A stretch of 64,000 nt of DNA from Paracoccus sp. IB05 (GTDB taxonomy: Bacteria; Pseudomonadota; Alphaproteobacteria; Rhodobacterales; Rhodobacteraceae): contig NZ_JAEFCF010000001.1 of assembly GCF_016405985.1 (NCBI RefSeq), positions 298,312 through 362,311 of the forward strand, written 5' to 3'. Positions 46,706-54,772 of this stretch are shown piece after piece; the first letter of the stretch is position 1, and every line of letters starts with the position of its first letter. Made by a program: the position numbers and the translations under genes. The notes under the pieces were generated by a model, which ran no database searches, had not been told where the DNA came from, and was given only the letters and a program-made list of their open reading frames with translations.

Positions 46706-47598
46706 CCGCGCTGATCGCCATCGACTGGGGGACCACCAGTTTCCGCGCCTGGGCGCTTGGGCCGGCGGGCGAGGTTCTCGCGGCGACCGAAGCAGGGCAG
46801 GGGATTCTCGCCGTGCCGGGCGCCGATTTCGATCGGGCCTTTGAAACGGCGCTGGCGCCCTGGCTGGGCGCGGGCGTGCCGGTGATTGCCGCCGGCATGA
46901 TCACCAGCCGCAATGGCTGGGTTGAGACGCCCTATCTGCCGCTGCCGCTGGATGCGGCGGCACTTGCCGGAGCCCTGGTGGAACATCGCACGCAAGGCGG
47001 CCAGCAGATCCATTTCGTGACTGGCGCGGTGTCGGACCCGGAGGGCGATCTTCCCGATGTGATGCGCGGCGAAGAGACCGAGGTGATCGGCCAGATCGCA
47101 GCCGGCGGCGGTGACGGCGTCTACGTCCTGCCGGGAACCCACAGCAAATGGGTACGGGTCGAAGAAGGGCAGATCCGTGGCCTGAGCACCTGCATGACCG
47201 GTGAGACATTTGCGGTCCTGCGCCAGCATTCGATCCTCGGGCGGCTTATCGCGCCGGGGGTGGGTTCAGAGGCGGCTTTCCTGCGCGGGGTCGGGGCCGC
47301 GAAAGCCCCGGGCGCGTTGATGGCGCGGGCCTTCTCGGCCCGCAGCCTAGTGCTGATGGGGCGGCTCGCGCCGGAAGAGATCGCCGATTACCTCTCGGGG
47401 CTGCTGATCGGTGATGAGATCCGGGCCGGGCTGCAAGGCCTGGCTGACGGAACAAGGGTGACCCTGATCGGGCGCGGCGATCTGGCGGGGCGCTATGCCC
47501 GCGCCTTCGCGGCGTTCGGGGTGACAGCGACGGTTGCCTCCGAAGGCATGAACCGGCGCGGGCTTTTTGAAATCGCGAAACGCGGAGGGCTGATCTGA
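46702..47598 (+). CDS. dgoK: 2-dehydro-3-deoxygalactonokinase
   Basis: A 298-residue DgoK-family sugar-acid kinase of the ASKHA fold. The phosphate-1 loop is IAIDWGTTSFRAWALG; AGMITSRNGWVETPYLPLPL, VLPGTHSKWVRVEEGQIRGL and STCMTGETFAVLRQHSILGR are characteristic. It phosphorylates 2-keto-3-deoxy-galactonate at O6 with ATP. Together with the aldolase next to it, this gives the De Ley-Doudoroff route for galactose. It overlaps galM (ATGA) and the aldolase (TGATG). Confidence 0.93.
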   Translation: MTALIAIDWGTTSFRAWALGPAGEVLAATEAGQGILAVPGADFDRAFETALAPWLGAGVPVIAAGMITSRNGWVETPYLPLPLDAAALAGALVEHRTQGGQQIHFVTGAVSDPEGDLPDVMRGEETEVIGQIAAGGGDGVYVLPGTHSKWVRVEEGQIRGLSTCMTGETFAVLRQHSILGRLIAPGVGSEAAFLRGVGAAKAPGALMARAFSARSLVLMGRLAPEEIADYLSGLLIGDEIRAGLQGLADGTRVTLIGRGDLAGRYARAFAAFGVTATVASEGMNRRGLFEIAKRGGLI

Positions 47599-48218
47599 TG
47601 ATGGAGTTTGCAACGGCGTTCAAGGCCTGTCCGCTGGTGGCGATCCTGCGGGGCATCCGCCCGGATGAGGCGCTGGCCCATGTTGGTGAACTGGTCGGGG
47701 CTGGCTTTACCCTGATCGAGGTGCCGCTGAACTCGCCCGCGGCGCTGGAGAGCATCGCTGCGCTGAGTGCGGCTTTCGGAACCCGCGCGATCATCGGGGC
47801 CGGCACCGTGCTGACCGCCACCGATGTTGAAACTGTGGTAAAAGCCGGCGGCAGGCTGATCGTCGCGCCGAATATCGACCCTGGCGTGGCAGCCGCAACC
47901 CGTGCGGCCGGTCTGGTCTATGGCCCCGGTGTCGCCACTCCGACCGAAGCCTTTGCCGCCATCCATGCCGGGGCGCATTTTCTGAAGCTCTTTCCCGCCG
48001 AGATCATCCCGCCGGTCGCCGTCAGGGCGCTCCGGGCGGTGATCCCGGCCTCGGTGCCAATGCTGGCGGTGGGAGGGATCTCGCCCGCGACCATGGCCCC
48101 CTATTTTGCTGCGGGCGCGAGTGGTTTTGGCCTTGGATCGGGGCTGTATCGCCCGGGCCAAAGCGCGGCCTCGACCGGCACACAGGCGCGCGATTATATC
48201 GCCGCATTGCCAGGCTGA
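47598..48218 (+). CDS. dgoA: 2-dehydro-3-deoxy-6-phosphogalactonate aldolase
   Basis: A 206-residue class I aldolase of the KDPG/KDPGal type. Catalytic Glu is in VAILRGIRPDEAL or the IEVPLNSP strand, and the Schiff-base Lys is in HFLKLFPAE. The phosphate-binding end has MLAVGGISPATMAPYFAAGA. It splits 2-keto-3-deoxy-6-phosphogalactonate to pyruvate and glyceraldehyde-3-phosphate. It is the last gene of a 14-gene plus-strand run that starts at chvE. No strong terminator is visible after it; a spacer of about 200 bases leads to luxR. Confidence 0.93.
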   Translation: MMEFATAFKACPLVAILRGIRPDEALAHVGELVGAGFTLIEVPLNSPAALESIAALSAAFGTRAIIGAGTVLTATDVETVVKAGGRLIVAPNIDPGVAAATRAAGLVYGPGVATPTEAFAAIHAGAHFLKLFPAEIIPPVAVRALRAVIPASVPMLAVGGISPATMAPYFAAGASGFGLGSGLYRPGQSAASTGTQARDYIAALPG

Positions 48219-48288
48219 TCAGATTCGGGTGCTCCCTTGCGCTCTTTGATCGGGATTTGAGTCTTCAGCCCTGTTTCAGAGACTATGA

Positions 48289-48300
48289 CCGGTGAACCGG
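48289..48300. promoter_or_regulatory. inverted repeat upstream of luxR
   Basis: CCGGT-ga-ACCGG in the luxR upstream region, 124 bases before its ATG. It could be a lux-box-like site or another operator. It is short, so chance is possible. Confidence 0.3.
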
Positions 48301-48423
48301 ACAGCTCTGCCACAATTTGGAAACATTACACGTGAGGGCCGCTTTTAGGCTTGCGTTAACAGATTGGAGGGCGCAACCGTTCAACTTGTACGACTGTCTT
48401 ACTCTGAACCGGGAAAAGGGATC

Positions 48424-49128
48424 ATGACGGAGCTCATCGACCTGAGCGAGGTTGCCGGCCAGGCCGGTAAATTCGACTGCTTCCTTGAACAGGTGCGGGA
48501 TCGCTTTGGATTCGATCATGTTGCCTATCTGGGGTCAAACCCGGTTGCCGGCACGATGCATGGCTATGTCACCTATCCTGAAGAGTGGAAGCGCCATTAT
48601 ACCCAACAGGCCTATCACCTGATTGATCCGACCCTGCGGATCGCGCAGCGCAGCATCGCACCGATCGACTGGTCGCGGATCGAACAAAGCGAGAATTTTC
48701 GCGTTGTTTTCTGTGCTGCGCGGGAATTCGGGATTTCGGACCGTGGGGTAACAATCCCGGTGCGCGGGCCTTTTGGTGATACCGGGATGCTCAGCGTGAC
48801 GCGCGACACCGGAGATCAGGAATGGCATTCGATGATCGCCGAGCATATCGGAGATCTGCAATCGATCGCCGTGCATATGCATGACGCCGTGATGAATTCC
48901 GATGCGTTTTCCAATGTCCTGCGCCGCACGCCGCTGTCTTCGCGTGAGGTGGAAATTTTGCAATGGACCGCTGCCGGCAAGACCCAGCAGGACATCGCAG
49001 ATATCCTGAATATTTCGCATCGTACCGTCGAAGTGCATCTGCGCTCGGCGCGCGAGAAGCTTTTTTCGCTGACCACAGCCCAGGCCATCGCAAGGGCAAT
49101 TGCACAACATCTGATCTATCCGATCTGA
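48424..49128 (+). CDS. LuxR-family acyl-homoserine-lactone-responsive regulator
   Basis: A 234-residue quorum-sensing regulator. The autoinducer-binding domain has the conserved Trp, Tyr, Asp, Pro and Trp in EEWKRHYTQQAYHLIDPTL and SIAPIDWS, and a Gly in IPVRGPFGDTG. The C-terminal helix-turn-helix is LSSREVEILQWTAAGKTQQD, then IADILNISHRTVEVHLRSAR. ATG 48424 follows AAAAGGG; a frame to 48364 adds 20 less likely residues. The luxI gene follows in the same direction, so this is a complete sensing pair rather than an orphan. Confidence 0.92.
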   Translation: MTELIDLSEVAGQAGKFDCFLEQVRDRFGFDHVAYLGSNPVAGTMHGYVTYPEEWKRHYTQQAYHLIDPTLRIAQRSIAPIDWSRIEQSENFRVVFCAAREFGISDRGVTIPVRGPFGDTGMLSVTRDTGDQEWHSMIAEHIGDLQSIAVHMHDAVMNSDAFSNVLRRTPLSSREVEILQWTAAGKTQQDIADILNISHRTVEVHLRSAREKLFSLTTAQAIARAIAQHLIYPI

Positions 49129-49228
49129 TACAGCGCGGGGCGCGACCCCATTGACCGCCAGGGCAGGAGCCCGTGGCGGAGCATGCCGTTTTTCTGGCGT
49201 GAAAAGGCAGAAAAAATCTTCATAAGTA

Positions 49229-49240
49229 CGGGATTCCCCG
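49229..49240. promoter_or_regulatory. possible lux-box-like inverted repeat upstream of luxI
   Basis: CGGG-attc-CCCG in the 155-base luxR-luxI gap, about 50 bases before the luxI start. The position suits a LuxR-activated promoter, but the arms are only four bases. Confidence 0.3.
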
Positions 49241-49287
49241 AGTATCGGGCGGCACAACCAGTGGTTAACGTCTGAGGACATGTGACA

Positions 49288-50049
49288 ATGGGGGTTGCCA
49301 TGATCATCGTAATCGACGCCGTAAACAAACATCTGTTTGAAGATGTTCTTGACGATATGTACCGGCTGCGTGCCCGGGTTTTCAGTGACCGTCTGGGTTG
49401 GGACGTGAGTATCGAACAAGGGCGCGAAATCGATCGCTTTGATCATCTCGACCCGCTCTACCTCGTAGGGCTGGATACCGAGGGCGAGGTCATTTCCTGT
49501 GTGCGCCTGCTGCAGACCACCGGCCCGCATATGCTGTCGGATGTGTTCAGCGAGATCCTTGACGGCGAGGCACCGCTGCGGTCGTCGAGGATCTGGGAAT
49601 CGACCCGTTTCTGCGTCGATACCGCCCGGCTGTCGCGGGAAGGGGCGGATACCACGGTGTCGCGCGCCACTTGCGAGCTGATGGTCGCCACGCTCGAGAC
49701 CTGCCGGAATGCGGGTATCTCGGACATCATCACGGTGATCGATCCGGTGATGAACCGGGTGCTCAAGCGCTCGGACAATGCGCCTTATGACTATGTCGGC
49801 ACCGTCAAGCCGATGGGCAAGGTTTCGGCTCTGGCCGCCCTGCTCGATTGTACGGATGAGCGGATCGACCGGGTTCGCAATTTCGCGGCGCTGCATGGCA
49901 ATGTGGTGCTGAGTGATGCGGCGGCACTGGAGCTCAGGCCAGTGACTGCCCAACACGGGCTGAAGAACAGAGAGGTGACAGTGCTCCCCGGTCAAACCGG
50001 CTCTGCTGCCCTCAGCCCGGTGATCGGCCTGGGTCACGTTCCAGGATGA
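49288..50049 (+). CDS. LuxI-family acyl-homoserine lactone synthase
   Basis: A 253-residue autoinducer synthase using S-adenosylmethionine and an acyl carrier. All family-invariant residues can be located: Arg and Phe and Trp in YRLRARVFSDRLGWDV, the two Asp in EIDRFDHLDPLYLVG, Arg in SCVRLLQTTGPHML, Phe in SDVFSEIL, Glu and Arg in IWESTRFCVD. A tail of about 40 residues beyond the usual 210 is present. GAGGA at 49274 supports ATG 49288; ATG 49300 (MIIVIDAV) is also possible. It needs SAM and thus links signalling to sulfur supply, a connection worth noting given the surrounding islands. Confidence 0.93.
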   Translation: MGVAMIIVIDAVNKHLFEDVLDDMYRLRARVFSDRLGWDVSIEQGREIDRFDHLDPLYLVGLDTEGEVISCVRLLQTTGPHMLSDVFSEILDGEAPLRSSRIWESTRFCVDTARLSREGADTTVSRATCELMVATLETCRNAGISDIITVIDPVMNRVLKRSDNAPYDYVGTVKPMGKVSALAALLDCTDERIDRVRNFAALHGNVVLSDAAALELRPVTAQHGLKNREVTVLPGQTGSAALSPVIGLGHVPG

Positions 50050-50055
50050 TCGGCG

Positions 50056-50093
50056 ACGGTCACTGCTGGAATCCCTGTCCCGGTGGTGACCGT
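50056..50093 (+). terminator. stem-loop after luxI
   Basis: ACGGTCAC (50056-50063) pairs with GTGACCGT (50086-50093), 22-base loop, followed by aacccttt. A smaller hairpin CACCTG-gtg-CAGGTG lies at 50105-50119. Together they may end or insulate the luxI transcript. Confidence 0.4.
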
Positions 50094-50183
50094 AACCCTT
50101 TCTGCACCTGGTGCAGGTGAATGCAATCGACCACCCCCCGCCGATAGGGCGAAGGGGTTCGGACGGAAACAGGAGGTCAGGCG

Positions 50184-50531
50184 ATGGCTGTAATCGCAAT
50201 CGTGGCCGGTGGCGTTATTGGGTTGATACATGGGCTGATTGGCCTTGTGACAGGGCTGGGTGTTGGAGCGGCCCTGCTGGTCTGGATCGTCGCGGGTACT
50301 TTGTCGGCGCTGCTGATCTTCCGACAGTTCCTGACGGGGGAGGCCGGCAATCGTCCCGACCGACAGATGGATGCGGTCTATGACGACCTGCTGTCGCTTG
50401 GCGAAGATGAGATCCGCCGCGCGTCACTGGCGGCGACAGATGCGTCCAGCATGTCGCGGCTGGTCAGGATCTATGCCGAGCGTGACGCACAGATTGCTTC
50501 GGCGCGGGAATATCGCCGGGTCAATCGCTGA
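50184..50531 (+). CDS. small two-helix membrane protein
   Basis: A 115-residue protein of unknown family. Two hydrophobic helices (about residues 3-22 and 26-47) are followed by a charged, probably cytoplasmic helical tail of about 65 residues (MDAVYDDLLSLGEDEIRRAS onward). AGGAGGT eight bases upstream makes the start convincing. The architecture is much like that of the protein encoded at 60643-61002, two helices then an amphipathic tail, though they share little sequence. It follows luxI and may be quorum-controlled; no function can be assigned. Confidence 0.7.
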   Translation: MAVIAIVAGGVIGLIHGLIGLVTGLGVGAALLVWIVAGTLSALLIFRQFLTGEAGNRPDRQMDAVYDDLLSLGEDEIRRASLAATDASSMSRLVRIYAERDAQIASAREYRRVNR

Positions 50532-50638
50532 ACCAGCCTGGCTGGCCCTATGTGCGGCCGGCCAGTTCTTCTGAAATCCGGTTCTTCTGAACGGCTGTCG
50601 CTCTGAAATCCTGCTTCGCTGAAGCGCGGCGAAAGCGC

Positions 50639-51247
50639 TCAGTTCCGGCGCCGAAAGATCCGTGCTGCCGATTGCAGCACCAGTTTGCCATCGGTGCAGG
50701 CACCGGCGCAGCGAACATAGGCCAGCGAAAGGGCCGTCCGCTCACTTTCGCTCAGACTTTGGCCTGCGGGATGAAATGCATCCGGAGTGACAATCCCGGG
50801 ACGCACCGCAAGCAGCCGGTTATCGGGTTTCTCCCGCCGGTCCGTGGCCGCAACTGCGACCGCGCGCGGCCCGATAAAGGACATGTCCCCGCGCAGCACA
50901 TTCAGCACCTGTGGCAGAAGATTGAGCCCGGTTGACAGCAGGGCCGCGCCAAGCGGCGTCAGATGTCCCGCATCCGCAGCATTGGCGTGCAACAGATCCG
51001 CTGCCGAAAGGTCCCCCCGGATCACGCGAAAGCGGTATTGCCGGAAGATGCGCCCGTTCAGGCCGAGACAGCTCAGCCGCATCAGGGCAGGGCCGCCGGA
51101 GCCCAGTCGGATCGCAACGGCGATCATCAGCATCATCGGCAGGGTGATGGGCAAAGTGATCAAAGCGAGTGCGAAGTCGCACAGGCGCTTCACCCCCCTG
51201 CGGTTTGGGAAATTTGCAACCCCGGAAGGGGATTCGCTCGAGGACAT
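50639..51247 (-). CDS. bacterial sugar transferase (WcaJ-like C-terminal domain), divergent
   Basis: A 202-residue membrane-associated sugar-1-phosphate transferase starting exopolysaccharide or glycolipid synthesis. The family order is KRLCDFALALITLPITLPMM (membrane re-entrant helix), QYRFRVIRGDLS, then HLTPLGAALLSTGLNLLPQV, NVLRGDMSFIGPRA. The usual Asp-Glu pair is altered: the segment typically ending DELPQ reads NLLPQ here, so activity needs testing. It is short, lacking the N-terminal membrane domain of WcaJ. The neighbouring quorum-sensing genes would suit density-controlled polysaccharide production. Confidence 0.82.
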   Translation of the reverse strand: MSSSESPSGVANFPNRRGVKRLCDFALALITLPITLPMMLMIAVAIRLGSGGPALMRLSCLGLNGRIFRQYRFRVIRGDLSAADLLHANAADAGHLTPLGAALLSTGLNLLPQVLNVLRGDMSFIGPRAVAVAATDRREKPDNRLLAVRPGIVTPDAFHPAGQSLSESERTALSLAYVRCAGACTDGKLVLQSAARIFRRRN

Positions 51248-51641
51248 GAATGATTCTCGCCGGGTGACTCTGTGAATTTTATTTCAGACAATAGGTGATG
51301 AGTAATTCCACATCGGAAGAATTGCAATTTATATGACGGTCTTCGCTGGAAACAGTTTTTTCCTGGTTAACAGGTCTTTGGAAGATTGAACCCGGATTTC
51401 GGGATCTGCGCCGATCCGCGCCTGCGTCAGCCGCTTTCTGCGCAGGCGAGACCAGGGGCAGAGAAATTCCACTCTGTTCCTATAGGGGAAACGATGAAAT
51501 TTCTGTTTGCAAGTGACATCTTGGAACAATATTCCGGTTTTGGCTGGTAATCTGGAACCGAATTGGTGCTGGATGGTTGCCGTTGGTACCTCAGCCAGGG
51601 CTGGCCAGCTGATCATGATGCCAACACAAGACGGACCCGAT
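51248..51641. promoter_or_regulatory. divergent region, sugar transferase / FAD protein 2
   Basis: 394 bases without a firm gene, AT-rich near 51270-51370. It contains a small stem CCTGCG...CGCAGG (51420-51445), an 18-codon frame at 51494-51550 with AGGGGA upstream, and the sulfur palindrome at 51523. Confidence 0.5.
51523..51535. promoter_or_regulatory. palindromic operator candidate upstream of FAD protein 2
   Basis: GGAA-caata-TTCC, perfect 4+4 with a 5-base spacer, preceded by TT so that TTGGAA resembles a -35 element, exactly as at the encapsulin promoter. It lies 107 bases before the ATG at 51642. Confidence 0.45.
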
Positions 51642-53027
51642 ATGAGCTATACCCCTGCGACCCGAGCCGAACCCTTCGCGCGCGAGGAAGGCTGGCGCGA
51701 TGTGCTGGTGATCGGCGGCGGCGCGAGCGGGGTGCTTTTTGCCGCGAATCTGTTGCGCCAGAACACCGATCTCAGGGTCACCGTGGTTGAGGGGCGGCAT
51801 CTTCTGGGCTGCGGAATCGCCTATTCCACCAGTGATCCGGACCATCTGCTGAACACCCGCGTCCATAATATGAGTGCCTATCCCGATGAGTCGGATCATT
51901 TTCTGCACTGGCTCGAGGAAAACGCGGCCGGCAGTTATGACAGCGAAAGCTTCGTCGGACGCGCCACCTATGGCAGTTATCTCTCCTGCCTGCTGGCGCC
52001 CTGGACGGCATCGGGGCGGCTGGTCTGTATCAAGGCCGATTGTCTCGGGATCAGCGAGCGCGAGGGCGGCGTGAAGGCCGAGCTGGATGACGGGCGGCAG
52101 CTGAAAGGCGCCTATGCGGTGCTTGCGACCGGGCATGTGGTCCCGAAGGAAGACCCATCCGGGCTGATCTCGGGCGCCTGGTCGGTCAATACGCCGCCGG
52201 GTGACGGGGCGCCGGTTCTGATCATCGGCACCGGGCTTTCGATGGTAGATCAGGTGCTTTCGCTGGAACGGGCCGGGCATCAGGGCCAGATCATCGCAAT
52301 CTCGCGGCGCGGGCTGTTGCCGCGCGCCCATGGTCCGGGGGCGGCGCTGAAGATCGCGACCGAAACAGTGCCTCTGGGGGCACCGGTCAGCCGGCTGCTG
52401 GCCTGGCTGCGCGGCCTCGTGGCGGATGCAGTGGCCGAAGGTGGCGCATGGCGGTCTGCGGTCGACGGGATCCGGCCTTATGTCAGCCTGATCTGGCAGA
52501 ATATGGATCTGGACCAGCGCCGGCGTTTCCTGCGCCATGCCGCCACCTGGTGGGAGGTGCATCGCCATCGCATCCCGCCGGCCTCTGCCGCGCGGCTTGA
52601 GGCTGCGATGAAAGCGGGGCGGCTGAAGATCGAACGCGCCGGCTTTATCCGGGCCGAACCGGCGGGGTCTGACGCGGTGACCGCCGTCATCCAGCCGCGT
52701 GGTGCGGCGGGCCCGGCGCGGCTGGAGGTGGGGCGGATCATTGACTGTCGTGGCATCCGCAATGACCCGGAAAAGAACGCCTCGCCATTGATGGCAGGGC
52801 TCTTGGCGGATGGGGCGGCGCGCGTTGATCCTTTGCGCATCGGCTTCGAGGTCTCGCCCGAGGCGCGGCTGATCGGGCGGGATGGCGCGGCCTCTGACCG
52901 GCTTTTCGCGCTTGGTCCGGTTTCGCGCGCCATGTTCTGGGAGATCACCGCGATCCCCGACATCCGCGTGCAGGCCGGCCAGATGGCGCGCTATATCGCG
53001 GCAAAGGAAAACGCTGCCGCCCGCTGA
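51642..53027 (+). CDS. FAD/NAD(P)-binding protein, HpyO-type (copy 2)
   Basis: A 461-residue flavoprotein paralogous to the protein of 18644-20056. It has VLVIGGGASGVLFAANLLRQ, GCGIAYSTSDPDHLLNTRVH, VLIIGTGLSMVDQVLSLERA and a near-terminal DRLFALGPVSRAMFWEITAI. The start is uncertain: ATGs at 51615, 51618 and 51642 lack strong ribosome sites, and the last gives the paralogue-like N-terminus. Standing next to the sulfate importer and carrying the sulfur-type palindrome upstream, it probably belongs to sulfur acquisition. Its reaction is unknown. It converges on cysW with a 26-base gap. Confidence 0.8.
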   Translation: MSYTPATRAEPFAREEGWRDVLVIGGGASGVLFAANLLRQNTDLRVTVVEGRHLLGCGIAYSTSDPDHLLNTRVHNMSAYPDESDHFLHWLEENAAGSYDSESFVGRATYGSYLSCLLAPWTASGRLVCIKADCLGISEREGGVKAELDDGRQLKGAYAVLATGHVVPKEDPSGLISGAWSVNTPPGDGAPVLIIGTGLSMVDQVLSLERAGHQGQIIAISRRGLLPRAHGPGAALKIATETVPLGAPVSRLLAWLRGLVADAVAEGGAWRSAVDGIRPYVSLIWQNMDLDQRRRFLRHAATWWEVHRHRIPPASAARLEAAMKAGRLKIERAGFIRAEPAGSDAVTAVIQPRGAAGPARLEVGRIIDCRGIRNDPEKNASPLMAGLLADGAARVDPLRIGFEVSPEARLIGRDGAASDRLFALGPVSRAMFWEITAIPDIRVQAGQMARYIAAKENAAAR

Positions 53028-53053
53028 GACCCGGTGGTCTGAGCGGGGACCGG

Positions 53054-53920
53054 TCAGTCGCGCCGGTTGTGGGAAGCGAGGAAGGTCTTGGCGATCAGGG
53101 CGATGATCGCGATCATCGTCAGGGTCGAGGCCGCCGCAAAAGCCGCCACGGAGGTATTCATCTCATTGTACAGAAGCTCGATCTGCAATGGCAGCGTATT
53201 GGTCTGCCCGGCCACCCGGCCCGAAACGACCGAGACCCCGCCGAACTCGCCCACCGCGCGCGCGGCACACAGCACCGCGCCATAGAGCAGCGCCCAGCGG
53301 ATCCCCGGCAATGTGACATAGCGGAAGACCTGCCAGCCTTTCGCGCCCAGCGTCACGGCGGCTTCTTCCTGTTCCGAGCCTTTCGCCAGCATCAGAGGCA
53401 GCACTTCGCGCGCGACAAAGGGGGCGGTGACGAAAAGGGTGACCAGCACGATCCCCGGCAGGGCGAAAAGCACGGTGATGTCATGTTCGCGCAGGAAAGG
53501 GCCGAGGAAACCCTGGCGGCCGTAAAGCAGCAGGTAGCAGATGCCCGCGATGATCGGCGAGATCGAAAAGGGGATCTCGACAATGGTCATCAAAAGCCCG
53601 CGCCCCGGAAAGCGGAAACGTGCAATAGCCCAGGCGACCGCGATGCCGAAAGCAACGTTGACCGGCACCACGATGACGGTGACGATCACCGTCAGCCAGA
53701 TCGCATGCAGCGTGTCGGGCGTGGTGATCGCGGCCCAATAGCCGCCAATCCCGGCTGCGAAAGCGCGCCAGAAGATATAGACCAGGGGGGCCGCGATCAG
53801 GAAGGCGGTGCTGACCAGCGCCAGTGCGATCAGCACCCGCGCGGTCCAGCGCTCGCCCGCATTGGCGGCACGGCGGCCGGCTGCGATCTGGTCATGGGCG
53901 TTCATCGGGGTCACGGTCAT
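53054..53920 (-). CDS. cysW: sulfate/thiosulfate ABC permease CysW
   Basis: A 288-residue permease with about six helices. CysW-type blocks are FAAGIGGYWAAITTPDTLHA, VAFGIAVAWAIARFRFPGRG, IPFSISPIIAGICYLLLYGR and EFGGVSVVSGRVAGQTNTLP. The ATPase-contact loop is EQEEAAVTLGAKGWQVFRYV. It is the last gene of cysA-sbp-cysT-cysW. ATG 53920 overlaps the cysT stop by four bases. There is no terminator before the convergent flavoprotein gene. Confidence 0.93.
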   Translation of the reverse strand: MTVTPMNAHDQIAAGRRAANAGERWTARVLIALALVSTAFLIAAPLVYIFWRAFAAGIGGYWAAITTPDTLHAIWLTVIVTVIVVPVNVAFGIAVAWAIARFRFPGRGLLMTIVEIPFSISPIIAGICYLLLYGRQGFLGPFLREHDITVLFALPGIVLVTLFVTAPFVAREVLPLMLAKGSEQEEAAVTLGAKGWQVFRYVTLPGIRWALLYGAVLCAARAVGEFGGVSVVSGRVAGQTNTLPLQIELLYNEMNTSVAAFAAASTLTMIAIIALIAKTFLASHNRRD

Positions 53921-54765
53921 TTGCCACCCTCGCGGTAGCGCGCGGCGCGGATCTGGAACAGGTTTGAGATCAGCAGCAGCAAGAGCGCGAAGACCAGCAG
54001 GATCAGCGCAATCACCGAGGCGCCGCGATAATCATATTCCTGCAGCCGGATAAAAGCGAGGAGCGAGGCGATCTCGGTCTTGCCGGGCAGGTTGCCCGCG
54101 ATAAAGACCACCGCACCAAATTCCCCCATCGACCGCGCCATCGACACCGTGCAACCCCCGAGCCAGGCTGGCAGGATCGCGGGCAGGATCACCTTTGAAA
54201 ATGTCTGCCAGGGCGTGGCGCCAAGGGTCTTTGCGGCTTCCTCCAGCGCGGGGTCGAGGTCTTCCAGCACCGGCTGCACCGCGCGCACCACGAAGGGCAC
54301 CGAGGTGAAGGTCATCGCGATGATGATCCCGGGCAGCGCATAAACGACCTGGATGCCCATGGCTTCCAGCGGGCCGCCAAACCAGCCGGTCGAGGCGAAA
54401 AGCGAGGTCAGCGCGAGGCCCGCCACGGCGGTGGGCAATGCGAAGGGAATATCCATCATCGCGTCAAGGAAGGCACGGCCACGAAACTCGTAGCGCGTCA
54501 GCACCCAGGCCATCAACAGCCCGTAAAACGCATTGATCACCGTCGCAATCGCCGCCGCCAGCACCGTGACCCGCAACGCGTCGAGTGTGCGGGCCGAGGT
54601 GAGAATGCGCACGAACCTGTCCCAGCCGATCCCCGCGCCCGAAATCACCAGGGCGATGATCGGGATCAGGATGATCACGCTGACATAAAGAAGCGTGGTG
54701 CCGAGGCTCAGTGCGAACCCCGGCAGAACACGCTTTGGCCTGATGCGGACAGAAGCGACGGTCAT
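53917..54765 (-). CDS. cysT: sulfate/thiosulfate ABC permease CysT
   Basis: A 282-residue permease partner of CysW. Family segments are LGTTLLYVSVIILIPIIALV, IPFALPTAVAGLALTSLFAS and EFGAVVFIAGNLPGKTEIAS, with the contact loop LEEAAKTLGATPWQTFSKVI. It starts seven bases after the sulfate-binding protein stop. With CysW it forms the sulfate channel across the inner membrane. Confidence 0.94.
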   Translation of the reverse strand: MTVASVRIRPKRVLPGFALSLGTTLLYVSVIILIPIIALVISGAGIGWDRFVRILTSARTLDALRVTVLAAAIATVINAFYGLLMAWVLTRYEFRGRAFLDAMMDIPFALPTAVAGLALTSLFASTGWFGGPLEAMGIQVVYALPGIIIAMTFTSVPFVVRAVQPVLEDLDPALEEAAKTLGATPWQTFSKVILPAILPAWLGGCTVSMARSMGEFGAVVFIAGNLPGKTEIASLLAFIRLQEYDYRGASVIALILLVFALLLLLISNLFQIRAARYREGGK

Positions 54766-54772
54766 GGGCAGA

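Noticed and set aside
51420..51445. CCTGCG...CGCAGG stem as a terminator
   Set aside because: Only six-base arms with a 14-base loop, no T run, and it lies between divergent genes where no transcript should end.
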